Shown one piece after another: positions 8,373 to 17,201 of a stretch of 64,000 nt of DNA; within the stretch, counting starts at the first letter, position 1, and each line of letters begins with the position of its first letter. This DNA is from Paenibacillus glycanilyticus (GTDB taxonomy: Bacteria > Bacillota > Bacilli > Paenibacillales > Paenibacillaceae): positions 61,304-125,303 of the forward strand of contig NZ_BSSQ01000028.1 of NCBI RefSeq assembly GCF_030161375.1, written 5' to 3'. A program made the translations under genes and the position numbers. The notes under the pieces were generated by a model. It saw nothing but the letters and a program-made list of their open reading frames with translations. It was not told where the DNA came from and did no database searches.

Positions 8373-8396
8373 TATATCTAAATAGGAGGGACTTAC

Positions 8397-9812
8397 ATGC
8401 TGTCTTCTTGGAAAAAGTACTTATCCATCGTTTCAACCTTTATCTTCCTCTTCACCGCAATACCCTTTTCCGCCTTTGCGGAAGGCGAAGCTGCCGTGGT
8501 GGACACGGGCGATACAACCTGGATAATTGTCGCCACCGTACTCGTCATGTTTATGTTCATGCCGGGTCTGGCCTTGTTCTACGGCGGACTTGTTGGCCAA
8601 CGGAATATTTTATCAACGGTCATGCATAGCTTAAGCGCGTTTGTCATCGTCACTCTCGTATGGGTGCTTTGGGGGTATAGCTTTGCATTTGGGCCAGGAA
8701 TTGGAGGCGTATTCGGAGGCTTTGATTTTCTAGGCTTCCATGACGTTGGAACAGGCGCGAAGGAAGGGCTTACGATCCCCCATCTGATCTTTGCCATGTA
8801 TCAAGGCATGTTTGCAGCCATTACAACCGCTTTGATCTCCGGTGGAGTAGCCGAGAGAATCAAGTTTAACGTCTGGATCATCTTCGCCGTTTTGTGGGTG
8901 ACATTCGTCTATGCTCCAATGGCGTTCTGGGCATGGGGCGGCGGATGGCTGTCGAAGCTCGGAGGATTGGACTTTGCCGGCGGAACGGTCGTCCATATTT
9001 TATCAGGCGTCAGCGCGCTGGTCGCGGCTTTGATGGTTGGCAAGCGTCGATCCTTCCCAAGCCGTACGCTCCCCCCTCATAACTTGATCTTCTTTATGAT
9101 TGGCGCGATGTGCCTCTGGTTCGGATGGTTTGGCTTTAATGCGGGCAGCGCCCTTGCTTCGGGCGGTTTAGCCAGCCTTGCGGTTGTTACTACGCAGGTT
9201 GCCGCAGCCGCAGGCGGCGTTGCCTGGATGGCCATGGAATGGAAGCTGCGGGGAAAAGCAACGCTTGTTGGCGCCGTGACCGGCGTCATTGCCGGATTAG
9301 TCGCGATTACGCCTGCGGCGGGTTTTGTATCCGTCCTGTCCGCCATTCCGATCGGCGCGCTAGCTGGCGTCATTTGCTATTGGGGCCTTCATGTGGTGAA
9401 AGCCAAGCTGCAATACGACGATTCCCTTGACGTATTTGGCATCCACGGCATTGGAGGCATATGGGGGGCGATTGCTACCGGCATTTTCTCCAGTACAAAG
9501 GTGAACCCTGCCGGTGTCGACGGTCTGATCTACGGTAACGGCAAGCAAGTATTCATTCAAGCTGTCGATGTCCTGGTAGCCGTTGGTCTTGCCGCTGTTG
9601 GCACATTCGTCATTCTCAAAGTTATCTCCTTATTCACCTCTCTGCGGGTATCCGAGGAGCAGGAGTTAACCGGTCTCGACCTCAGTCTGCACGGCGAGAA
9701 CGCCTATAACACGTTTGAAGCCATGAACAGCGGCTTGCTAGTCCGACCGCAAGCCGAATTCCAGCCAACCGGCAGCATGTTAACCGCCAATCCCGAGATG
9801 AAAGGAGTATAG
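8397..9812 (+). CDS. amtB: Ammonium transporter AmtB
   Basis: 471 residues. A signal peptide (about residues 1-28, ending FSAFA) is followed by the Amt/MEP/Rh core of about 11 membrane helices. Family motifs include FYGGLVGQRN, the first pore His region GGTVVHILSGVSALVAAL and the second pore His region FGIHGIGGIWGAI. It imports ammonium at low external concentration. The cytosolic C-terminal tail, about 50 residues, is where PII proteins dock. AGGAGGG precedes the ATG. It is followed after 3 bases by glnK, the usual amtB-glnK operon. Likely controlled by GlnR through the box at 8356-8372. Confidence 0.95.
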   Translation: MLSSWKKYLSIVSTFIFLFTAIPFSAFAEGEAAVVDTGDTTWIIVATVLVMFMFMPGLALFYGGLVGQRNILSTVMHSLSAFVIVTLVWVLWGYSFAFGPGIGGVFGGFDFLGFHDVGTGAKEGLTIPHLIFAMYQGMFAAITTALISGGVAERIKFNVWIIFAVLWVTFVYAPMAFWAWGGGWLSKLGGLDFAGGTVVHILSGVSALVAALMVGKRRSFPSRTLPPHNLIFFMIGAMCLWFGWFGFNAGSALASGGLASLAVVTTQVAAAAGGVAWMAMEWKLRGKATLVGAVTGVIAGLVAITPAAGFVSVLSAIPIGALAGVICYWGLHVVKAKLQYDDSLDVFGIHGIGGIWGAIATGIFSSTKVNPAGVDGLIYGNGKQVFIQAVDVLVAVGLAAVGTFVILKVISLFTSLRVSEEQELTGLDLSLHGENAYNTFEAMNSGLLVRPQAEFQPTGSMLTANPEMKGV

Positions 9813-9815
9813 ACG

Positions 9816-10160
9816 ATGAAGCTTCTCACTATTATTATCCGACCGGAAAAACTAAGCAGCGTAACCGCAGCCCTTCATTCCATCGGAATTAGCGGCATGA
9901 CGATCAGCGACGTCCGCGGCCAAGGCATTCAGAAAGGAACGCGTACGTTATACCGCGGAATTGAATACCAGACCGACTTCATACTCAAGAATAAAATCGA
10001 AACGGTTGTTAGCGATGATCTCTTCGAGGAGGCCGTTGAAGCGGTTATCGAAGCGGCAAGAACAGGCCAAATTGGCGATGGCAAAATCTTCGTAACGGAT
10101 GTAGCCGACGTTATACGGATCCGAACCGGCGAACATGGCCAAGCCGCCTTAGGCCAATAA
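9816..10160 (+). CDS. glnK: PII family nitrogen regulatory protein GlnK
   Basis: 114 residues, the usual PII length. The T-loop sequence KGTRTLYRGIEYQTDF is present, with Tyr46 and the conserved Tyr51 in place; the B-loop TGQIGDGKIFV binds ATP or ADP, and the C-terminus has the DVIRIRTGE strand. PII senses 2-oxoglutarate and adenylate state and plugs AmtB when nitrogen is sufficient; in Bacillota it also interacts with GlnR/TnrA. Start is 3 bases after the amtB stop with AAAGGAG upstream, so translation is coupled. Confidence 0.95.
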   Translation: MKLLTIIIRPEKLSSVTAALHSIGISGMTISDVRGQGIQKGTRTLYRGIEYQTDFILKNKIETVVSDDLFEEAVEAVIEAARTGQIGDGKIFVTDVADVIRIRTGEHGQAALGQ

Positions 10161-10168
10161 ACAAATGA

Positions 10169-10198
10169 ACCCTCCGGCGGATGTACGCTCGGAGGGTT
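10169..10198. terminator. Terminator between glnK and the convergent amidotransferase gene
   Basis: AACCCTCCG and CGGAGGGTT form a 9-bp stem after the glnK stop. The plus strand lacks a clear T-run, whereas the reverse strand continues CATTTGTTT, so it may act for both genes. Confidence 0.6.
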
Positions 10199-10207
10199 CT
10201 GATGTCA

Positions 10208-10906
10208 TCATGCTTTTGCTTGTATTCTCGTTGCCTGATCTAACACTTGATGCAGCATTTGAAAGGAATCTGCCGCGCGAAACATGTTGCCGCGAATCTG
10301 CTCGGCTGTTTGGATATATGGCGAATCTACCAATTCGCCGGACCAGCGCGTTAACATCTGCTCCATGCACGCCGGCGATGTCTCCAGATGGAATTGAAGC
10401 GCCAGCACATGATCCCCGTAAGCAAAAGCCTGATGTCCGCACGCTTCCGAACGAGCCAGCAGCCTCGCGCCTTCCGGCAAATCAAAAGTATCGCCATGCC
10501 ATTGAAACGAATGAAACTGAGATGGCATCTGCGATAACCAGGGATGCTCCTCGCCTGTCCGCTCAATCCGGTGCCAACCGATCTCCTTCGCCGTATGCCG
10601 GTACACCTTTGCTCCTAGAAGCTCCGCTAGCATTTGGGCGCCAAAACAGATGCCAATGATCTTTATATGACGATCCATCGCGGACTTCACGAATCGTTTC
10701 TCTTCCGCGAGCCATGGGTATTCCTTCTCTTGATAGATACTCATCGGACCTCCGAGAATGAGGAGAAGATCGGTTGAATCGAGCCATTCCCGTTCTAACG
10801 AGACCTCCGGATCCACGACCGTAAGTTCATGTCCGCCCCATTGCGCCCATTCCGAGAATGCGCTGCTATCATCAAAATCAAAATGCCGAAATGCGAGTAT
10901 GTTCAT
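10208..10906 (-). CDS. Class I glutamine amidotransferase-like protein
   Basis: 232 residues with the GATase class I triad: the nucleophile Cys in GICFGAQML and the His-x-Glu in LQFHLETSP. It resembles the GMP-synthase-like stand-alone amidotransferases that process glutamine or gamma-glutamyl substrates. No synthase partner is adjacent, so the physiological substrate is unknown; gamma-glutamyl-amine hydrolysis would fit the neighbouring amine oxidase but is only an inference. The ATG at 10906 has GGAGGGAATAG upstream; the in-frame start at 10996 lacks a ribosome site. Confidence 0.85.
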   Translation of the reverse strand: MNILAFRHFDFDDSSAFSEWAQWGGHELTVVDPEVSLEREWLDSTDLLLILGGPMSIYQEKEYPWLAEEKRFVKSAMDRHIKIIGICFGAQMLAELLGAKVYRHTAKEIGWHRIERTGEEHPWLSQMPSQFHSFQWHGDTFDLPEGARLLARSEACGHQAFAYGDHVLALQFHLETSPACMEQMLTRWSGELVDSPYIQTAEQIRGNMFRAADSFQMLHQVLDQATRIQAKA

Positions 10907-11006
10907 CTCTATTCCCTCCAGTGTGAAACGCGTTCGATTGTGTATAGTCTTATTGTAAAGTTGAGAACGGGAAGTCTCGACACTGTTTTCTCGCATAATG
11001 GGAAAG

Positions 11007-11039
11007 CGATGATTTATAATACTCTTCTATAAATCATCG
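11007..11039 (-). terminator. AT-rich perfect hairpin at the end of the DUF4184-type gene
   Basis: CGATGATTTATA and TATAAATCATCG form a perfect 12-bp stem with a 9-base loop and overlap the stop codon at 11014-11016. It is AT-rich and followed by a weak T-stretch, so termination is plausible but not certain. Confidence 0.4.
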
Positions 11040-11754
11040 AAGCGACAACAAGTCCTACGGCAACGCCTGATACTGGCGCCACAACGATGATACTAATAGC
11101 CGGCAGGCTGCTGGCATTTAACTTCAAGCCGGTTAGCAGCACCACCCACAACGATACAACCATCCAATACATCCACTTCTGTTGGGAAGGAACAGCGACA
11201 AAACCCTCAGTCTCCGGAACACTTTTGAACAATTTATATAGAATCGTCAGGAATACGGCAAACAGTCCGAGCAAAGAAAAGCTGTATTGCAGCATTTTAT
11301 ACAAAGGGAGATTTAGCAGAACCGTTTGATTCAGAACATCCAAATGATGGACAAAATACCCTCTCTCATGCGTAAATCCGTCGACCAATAGATGTGTGTA
11401 GAACCCGATCACTACGGATATCAAGTAATAAAACCATGCCGTAAAACTTCTCCTGCTCCAGCGATTTAACAAGCGATAAGCACGTTTGTCCAGATGAAAT
11501 AGAGAAGGCAAATGCAAGGCGAGTGGTGTTTTGATGACATAATGAAACAACAACCCCAGCACAATACTAAGCGGAATTACCTGTAATAGAAGCCCAAGGA
11601 AGGTATGCCCAATCGTCTGATGCGGTTCCAAGTGGATAAAATATTCTAAATCCGGCCCCATGCTCCCCAGCACGAGACCCGTTGTGCTTAATAGATTGCG
11701 GTTCAGGTATTTCAATGGATAAGCAAATATCGGATGAGCTAACGTATAAGGCAT
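11014..11754 (-). CDS. DUF4184 family membrane protein
   Basis: 246 residues starting MPYTLAHPIFAYPL, the characteristic N-terminus of DUF4184 proteins, followed by GSMGPDLEYF. About five hydrophobic segments predict an integral membrane protein, and conserved His/Asp clusters (AHP, GPDLEY, HLLVDGFTHE) suggest a metal-dependent active site facing the membrane, as in the DUF457/YdjM-like hydrolases. The function of the family is not established. Start at 11754 was chosen for the family-type N-terminus; the ribosome site is weak (TTGGGG). Confidence 0.75.
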   Translation of the reverse strand: MPYTLAHPIFAYPLKYLNRNLLSTTGLVLGSMGPDLEYFIHLEPHQTIGHTFLGLLLQVIPLSIVLGLLFHYVIKTPLALHLPSLFHLDKRAYRLLNRWSRRSFTAWFYYLISVVIGFYTHLLVDGFTHERGYFVHHLDVLNQTVLLNLPLYKMLQYSFSLLGLFAVFLTILYKLFKSVPETEGFVAVPSQQKWMYWMVVSLWVVLLTGLKLNASSLPAISIIVVAPVSGVAVGLVVASMIYRRVL

Positions 11755-11858
11755 TCCATACGGCCCCAATCTATTCGAAAATTCATACAAGGTTATAGAC
11801 GCCCAAGAAGGGAAAAGGTTACAAAAATATATAATCTTTGTTAGAAATCAAGAGGAAA

Positions 11859-11889
11859 AAGCCGACTATCTCTAGGAGACAGCCGGCTT
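11859..11889 (-). terminator. Terminator of the GH30 gene
   Basis: AAGCCGRCTRTCTC-type arms form a long hairpin 28 bases after the GH30 stop; the reverse strand then reads TTTTTCC. Confidence 0.75.
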
Positions 11890-11916
11890 CATTTGGTTCA
11901 TTTGTTGTTCTGCAGG

Positions 11917-14900
11917 TTAGAACATGGAGATTAATCTGTACAAAATCGTTGCCGCTTCCGCGCGCGTTGCTGACTTCTCCGGATAATAATAGCCTTCCGG
12001 CGTTCCTTTGACCAATCCGGATTTCAGCGTTTGCGCCACAGCATCAACTGCCCAAGCCGCAATCTGGCTATGGTCCTTCAGATCCGCAAGCTGCTCTATG
12101 TTAGCCGGCTGGGTTTTCTGGGCAAAAGCCAGCGCATTAGCTGCTGTCACAGCCAGCTCTTGTCTTGTAATCTTGTCATTGGGGCGGAAGGAACCGTCCG
12201 CAAAACCTTGGATAATTCCCGCATCCGTAGCAGCCGATACGGCATCCGCATACCAAGCTCCGGCCGCTACGTCCTTAAAGGCCGTTGCCGAGCTGCCGGC
12301 TGCAAGGCCAAGCCCGCGGGTCAGCATAGCCACCCATTCCGCACGCGTTAATGATTGATCCGGAGAGAACTGATCCTCCCCCTCCCCGTTTAGAATAAAG
12401 CGGGAAGCGAGATTATTGATTTCTTTTTCAGCCCAATGGCTTTTTGTATCCGCAAACGTTCGATTGGCAGCTAATACGGCATAAACGCTGTTATGATTTG
12501 AACGAATAACAGCTGTAACGTTGCCGGCTGCATCGGTATTAAACGTCGTTGGCACCGGACTCAGAGAGCCGTCCGTACCGATGACAACGCCTCCGGTTGG
12601 CTGCTGTGTCGTTGTTCCAAGCGGGATCGTGCGGGTCACGAACTGTTTGCCAAAGCTTGTTACCTCTTGCCAAGTCTGACTGCTCCCTACCCATACGTTG
12701 AACTGAACGGGAATCCCGACCAGCGTACCGTTCCGTTGCTGGATGGCCAGCTGCCCGGCTTGTTTCACTGCATCGGACGCAGGACGGATGCCAATGCGGA
12801 GCTGTTGTCCGTCAACTGCTGATCCGCTAAGTACAGCTGCCAATGGAAGCTCATACGATCCAAGATTGGACTTGACGACAATCGTCATCGCGTTGTTGCC
12901 CTTGAGAAGCGCAGCAAGCGCAGCTGCCGGGAATTCAGCCTCAAGATTGTCTTGTCCATTGAGATCGGTCAAATCTATCGTAATGCTCTCTGTCTTATTG
13001 CCTTGGGCTGCACTCTCCAATAGTGCCGCATCGATCTTAACTACCGATGCCGACCCGCCAGCAGGAGTCGTCCCCGTTACCGGTACAAAGCCGCGGATGG
13101 AAGCTTCATTGCCCTTCGTTGTTACGGCAGGACCATTCGCGCTGCTTCCGCCGGTTGACGGCGTTGATGTTCCGCTTGTTACGGTTACGGTTGCCGCAGC
13201 AATAAATCCGCCATCTTCCGTTGCTACGGTAATTTCAGCCGTACCAACTCCCGTCGCCGTTACGACGCCATTCACTACCGTAGCAACCGACGTATTGCTG
13301 CTGCTCCAGTATACGTTATGGTTTTCCGCATCCACGGGCTGGACCGATGCTGTCAGCGTACCGGTCTTAGCAGCGGTCAGATTAAGAGAAAGTTGTGATG
13401 AATCCAGCGAAACACCCGTTACTCCAACGGTAGCATCCGGATAACGGTATACCTCGAAATCATCAACGGCTGCCCAGTTACCGGCTTTTGCGTCGGAGAA
13501 TACGCCAATCTGCAGTTTGCCGTTTGTTACTTCAATACGGTCAATCGCAAAAGGAGTATACACGCTGCCGCTTGCGCTTCTCATATCCTTGCTGAGTTGC
13601 GGAGCGTTGTCGCCGTAACCAGATACCTCAAGCTGGAACTTGTTTTGTCCTCCGCCTGTTCTTGCCCAAACTTGAACTTTGTATATGCCGTTTGGAACGG
13701 CAAGCACTTGGTAGTTCGATTGCTGGTAAGCCGAACCGGACCAATGCGTCATTTTATATTTGCCGCGCGGATTATCGCTATCGATGGAGGAAGCATTCGA
13801 TTGCGTTCCGGGATGCCATTCCTGCCATGGCGCTAGCGTAGGTTTGCCTGCGGAATCTGTCGTCTCGAAGTTCAGGTTGTTATCCGGGAATGGCATTAAT
13901 ACGCTTGCTACGGTTGGCGTCTCGGTGACCGATTGGCTAGCCGCCGATTCGTTGCCGGCCTGGTCCACCGCTTTTACCGTAAACGTATACCGCGTGCCCG
14001 CTTTCAGATTCGTCACCGTATAGACGGAGGAAGGCGCTGGATCAACCGATGCCCTTTTGAAACCGTTCACATAAATGTTGTACTTCAGGAAATCCGTCTC
14101 GACGTTAGGCTCCCATGCGAGTTTTACCTGCTCGATTCCAGGCTCAGCGGTTAAACCGGTTGGCGCTGCGGGGGCGACGTTATCCGAACCTGCTGCGGTT
14201 GTGGCGTTAACCGAGCCACTTGCCGCAGACTCCCCTTCAGAGCTGAAGGCTGTTATCCGGTATGAATAAACCTGATTGCCGCGAAGGCCTTGATCTACAT
14301 AATTCGAAGCTTCGCCGTCAGCGAGTCCAATAAGCCGGTAATCCGGATAGACACCGTTAGCCGTTGCTTGCGAATCCGCTGTAGAGCGGTAAATTTTATA
14401 ACGGGCTGCATTTGCAGCCAAAGTCCAGGATAACTTGATGTTATGTCCGTCCAAGAGCTCGGCGCCAACGCCTTGGGGTGTCTCGGGCGGGTTAGTCCCT
14501 TGCGCTGCCATAGGAGCTTTCGTTATTACCGGCGTTAATTCCACGTCGTCGAACGCCGCCCACTCGCCGCCTTTATTGCGGGAATGAATACCCAGCTCGA
14601 CTTGACCGTTTGTTACTTGAATTTCAGGAATGGCGATTTGCGTCCATGAGCCTACGTAAGCCGTTGTTGCGGCAGGTACGCTAAGATCTGAACCGCCATA
14701 TTTTTTCGCTTCCAGGCTTATGTTCGTATCGCCGCCCTTCTGATACCATACAGAAGCTTTATACGTCCCGTTTGGCACCTTCACCGTACGGTAGGTTGTT
14801 TGCTCATAAGGCGTACTGCCGCCTAAATAATGAGTTAGCTTATACGAACCGGTTCTTGGATTATCCCGATCCGCTTTCTGGGCAGAAGTTTGTCCGTCAG

Positions 14901-16830
14901 GGGTCCAGCCATTCCATCCGGCTAAGCCGCCTTCTTCGAAGCTGCCGCCAATGTTCATATAGTTATAACTGCTTTGCACATAATCATAGGAGAATTGGAA
15001 CCAGTTTAAGTTAATGTTGCCGCGGAAAACGACAAACAATTTGTGCTTGCCGGTTACGGCTTCCGTCTGGGCGGCTTTGGTAATCCAGGCACCTGCCGTA
15101 TCGGTAAGCTCGACTCCCCCAATATAAGCGCCATCCGGGCGATCGAGCCGGAACTCTATGCTGCCGCCACCTTGCGACGCTGCTCTTGCTTTTACGCTTG
15201 CCGTACCGTTCAGAAACTCGACATTGTCAAAAGCGATATAGTTGCCTTCCGCCGAAGATGCGACGGATTTACCGCCGCCGGTATCTGTCGTCACGGCTGT
15301 CGCGATGCCTTGCATGTCATTGTAATCCTCGGCTTGCAGCGCGGCGTAAGGACTAATTGCTGCTGCTTCATCCTGCGTGCCGGTCCATACAAAGCTCGCT
15401 ACGGCTCCCGCGGGAAGCGTGTACTTAAAGCTTTGCGATCCATAGCGCACTTTGAACTCCTGCGGCTGTTTGGAAGAGTTTAGGGCGATCAATACTTTAG
15501 AGCCGTCCTCATTGATGTACGCAACATCCTCGATGCTTCCAGACCCAAAAGTATTGGATTTAATCCGCTGAGCTCCCGGCAGGACAAATTTACTCGCCTG
15601 GCCAAACGCGTAGAACTCTTCGTTAAATTTCACTTCGTCCGTTGCGCTGTCTACCGTGACGATCCCTCGGCAATCCGAACATCCGCCAACGTACGGACCG
15701 TGCTTCTCGTCAAGCGCAACATTCCACTTGAGCGATGTCCGCGCCCAGTTGCGGGTAGCGCCAATGATCAGGTTTTGCGTATCCCATAACACGTTGCCGG
15801 CAAAGTCAGGCGAGAATTCGCCGCCGGAGCTTTCCGTGAAATAGATGTCTTTGTCCGGATGCTGATCATGGACAAGAGACTGGGAATTTACATTTCCTGC
15901 ATATCCATGGAATGCGGAGCCGGCAATATATTTGTTCGCATCCGGGTCATTCAGAACGTTTATCGGATAATCCGGTTCGCTCCAGTTATGATCCCAGACC
16001 ACGATTTTGGTATCGATATTAGCATCCTCGAAGGCTGGGCCCAAATAATCTTTCACGAATTTCGCCTGATCCTCCGGTTCCATCCTCATCCCAGGATAAT
16101 CACCGGGCTCGAAATGAGGTTCGTTCTGGAGCGTAATGGCATCAATCGGAATACCTTCCTCTTCGTATGCCTCTATAAACTTAACAAAGTACTGGGCGTA
16201 TACCCCGTAATATTCGTCTTTCAACTTCCCTTTTATCGAAGAGTCCGTTGTTTTCATCCAACCCGGCGCGCTCCAAGGCGTTCCCATAATTTTCAGATCC
16301 GGATTAATCGCAAGCGCCTGCTTCAGTACCGGGATAATGTATGCGCTATCATGTTTGATCGAAAAATGCTCCAATTCCGGATCGGTCTCTCCCGCAGGCA
16401 TGTCATCATACGTATAAATGCTGGTTGCAAAATCGCTTGCGCCCATAGGCAGTCGCAAATAACTAAATCCAACGCCGTCGCCTTCACGGCTAAACAACTT
16501 GTTCATTAGTGCGTCTTTCTCTGCATCCTTCATCCGGGAAATGACATAAGCCGATGAGTCCGTTAGCGAACCGCCAAATCCGTCAATCGTTTGGTATTTC
16601 GTACTTTCATCTACATCAATCGTAAGCTGGGCCGGCGCACCGTTTGTTTCGAATGCGATATCCGGCTGTTTGGTTAACAAATTGCTTTTATCGCCTGTCG
16701 TCATCCATACGCGGACCGGATCCCCCGGCGCTGCCGTTACGGCTGGCACGGCAATCCCCGTAAAGCTGGTGACAATAAGTCCTGTAGCCAACGTTTGAGC
16801 CGCCATCCGTTTCCATTTGCTTGCTATCAT
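11917..16830 (-). CDS. S-layer-anchored multidomain GH30 glycosidase (probable beta-1,6-glucanase type)
   Basis: 1637 residues. A signal peptide (1-34, ending VTAA) precedes a GH30 catalytic domain at about 40-490, with the acid/base Glu237 in LQNEP and the nucleophile Glu333 in FTESS. Then follow a CBM6-like domain (497-617), a CBM4/9-like domain (about 624-770), two fibronectin III domains (about 785-980), a second CBM4/9-like domain (about 985-1140), a BIG2 Ig-like domain (about 1140-1225), a region of unknown fold, and three S-layer homology repeats at the C-terminus. The enzyme is exported and held at the cell wall by the SLH repeats. GH30 enzymes cleave beta-1,6-glucan, glucosylceramide or xylan; the FGGSLTDSS start favours the glucanase/glucocerebrosidase branch. 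ATG has AGGAG upstream. Three cre-like sites precede it. Confidence 0.9.
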   Translation of the reverse strand: MIASKWKRMAAQTLATGLIVTSFTGIAVPAVTAAPGDPVRVWMTTGDKSNLLTKQPDIAFETNGAPAQLTIDVDESTKYQTIDGFGGSLTDSSAYVISRMKDAEKDALMNKLFSREGDGVGFSYLRLPMGASDFATSIYTYDDMPAGETDPELEHFSIKHDSAYIIPVLKQALAINPDLKIMGTPWSAPGWMKTTDSSIKGKLKDEYYGVYAQYFVKFIEAYEEEGIPIDAITLQNEPHFEPGDYPGMRMEPEDQAKFVKDYLGPAFEDANIDTKIVVWDHNWSEPDYPINVLNDPDANKYIAGSAFHGYAGNVNSQSLVHDQHPDKDIYFTESSGGEFSPDFAGNVLWDTQNLIIGATRNWARTSLKWNVALDEKHGPYVGGCSDCRGIVTVDSATDEVKFNEEFYAFGQASKFVLPGAQRIKSNTFGSGSIEDVAYINEDGSKVLIALNSSKQPQEFKVRYGSQSFKYTLPAGAVASFVWTGTQDEAAAISPYAALQAEDYNDMQGIATAVTTDTGGGKSVASSAEGNYIAFDNVEFLNGTASVKARAASQGGGSIEFRLDRPDGAYIGGVELTDTAGAWITKAAQTEAVTGKHKLFVVFRGNINLNWFQFSYDYVQSSYNYMNIGGSFEEGGLAGWNGWTPDGQTSAQKADRDNPRTGSYKLTHYLGGSTPYEQTTYRTVKVPNGTYKASVWYQKGGDTNISLEAKKYGGSDLSVPAATTAYVGSWTQIAIPEIQVTNGQVELGIHSRNKGGEWAAFDDVELTPVITKAPMAAQGTNPPETPQGVGAELLDGHNIKLSWTLAANAARYKIYRSTADSQATANGVYPDYRLIGLADGEASNYVDQGLRGNQVYSYRITAFSSEGESAASGSVNATTAAGSDNVAPAAPTGLTAEPGIEQVKLAWEPNVETDFLKYNIYVNGFKRASVDPAPSSVYTVTNLKAGTRYTFTVKAVDQAGNESAASQSVTETPTVASVLMPFPDNNLNFETTDSAGKPTLAPWQEWHPGTQSNASSIDSDNPRGKYKMTHWSGSAYQQSNYQVLAVPNGIYKVQVWARTGGGQNKFQLEVSGYGDNAPQLSKDMRSASGSVYTPFAIDRIEVTNGKLQIGVFSDAKAGNWAAVDDFEVYRYPDATVGVTGVSLDSSQLSLNLTAAKTGTLTASVQPVDAENHNVYWSSSNTSVATVVNGVVTATGVGTAEITVATEDGGFIAAATVTVTSGTSTPSTGGSSANGPAVTTKGNEASIRGFVPVTGTTPAGGSASVVKIDAALLESAAQGNKTESITIDLTDLNGQDNLEAEFPAAALAALLKGNNAMTIVVKSNLGSYELPLAAVLSGSAVDGQQLRIGIRPASDAVKQAGQLAIQQRNGTLVGIPVQFNVWVGSSQTWQEVTSFGKQFVTRTIPLGTTTQQPTGGVVIGTDGSLSPVPTTFNTDAAGNVTAVIRSNHNSVYAVLAANRTFADTKSHWAEKEINNLASRFILNGEGEDQFSPDQSLTRAEWVAMLTRGLGLAAGSSATAFKDVAAGAWYADAVSAATDAGIIQGFADGSFRPNDKITRQELAVTAANALAFAQKTQPANIEQLADLKDHSQIAAWAVDAVAQTLKSGLVKGTPEGYYYPEKSATRAEAATILYRLISMF

Positions 16831-16911
16831 GCATCAAGCTCCTCTCAAGAAAAGTGATTCAACATACGATTACAATGTAAATCTGCTAAACTTGATTTCC
16901 CTCAGATTAGT

Positions 16912-16925
16912 CCCTCCACCTCCTT
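16912..16925 (-). promoter_or_regulatory. Startless Shine-Dalgarno element in the GH30 leader (STAB-SD-like)
   Basis: AAGGAGGTGGAGGG on the reverse strand is an excellent match to the 16S anti-SD, but no start codon follows at a useful distance. It lies about 80 bases before the GH30 start and about 45 bases after the predicted transcription start. The gene has its own AGGAG at the start codon. The position resembles the STAB-SD of Bacillus thuringiensis cry3A. Confidence 0.45.
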
Positions 16926-16975
16926 GTTTGACAAGAGATCCCCACGAAGTTATAACCAGATGCTTTCTGAAATGG

Positions 16976-17004
16976 ATAATAGCATGAATTGAAATCGATT
17001 TCAA
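16976..17004 (-). promoter_or_regulatory. Predicted sigma-A promoter of the GH30 gene, -35 inside a cre palindrome
   Basis: TTGAAA (16999-17004), a 17-base spacer and TATTAT (16976-16981) on the reverse strand. The -35 forms one half of the palindrome at 16988-17005, so a bound LacI-family protein would exclude RNA polymerase. Confidence 0.55.
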
Positions 17005-17005
17005 T
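16988..17005. promoter_or_regulatory. cre-like operator 1
   Basis: ATTGAAATCGATTTCAAT is a perfect 18-bp palindrome and fits the CcpA consensus TGWAANCGNTNWCA exactly. Another LacI-family regulator could also use it. Confidence 0.65.
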
Positions 17006-17022
17006 AACCTGATTAGAAACAA

Positions 17023-17036
17023 TTTAATCGCTTTCA
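17023..17036. promoter_or_regulatory. cre-like operator 2 (degenerate)
   Basis: TTTAATCGCTTTCA fits the cre consensus with one mismatch (T for G in position 2). Its centre is 33 bases from operator 1, about three helical turns. Confidence 0.4.
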
Positions 17037-17099
17037 TAAACAAACCACTGATTTACAGGATTAAAAACTTGGTTCATCGTCTATTTTGTTTATTAAATA

Positions 17100-17115
17100 T
17101 TGAAATCGATTTCAA
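17100..17115. promoter_or_regulatory. cre-like operator 3
   Basis: TTGAAATCGATTTCAA is an exact copy of the core of operator 1, centred 111 bases away. Two identical palindromes at this distance could support DNA looping. Confidence 0.6.
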
Positions 17116-17184
17116 ACCAATAGGTTATTCTCGTCTTCTTATGTATCGTAACATTCGCTGATTTCTCTATTATTAAACAAAAAA

Positions 17185-17201
17185 ACGCCTATCATAGGCG
17201 T
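17185..17201 (-). terminator. Terminator of the LURP-one-like gene
   Basis: ACGCCTA / TAGGCGT stem with a 3-base loop followed on the reverse strand by seven T residues. Confidence 0.85.

Noticed and set aside
10911..10945. GTGAAACGCGTTCGAT as a cre site upstream of the amidotransferase gene
   Set aside because: The centre is shifted and it does not match TGWAANCGNTNWCA even with one mismatch.
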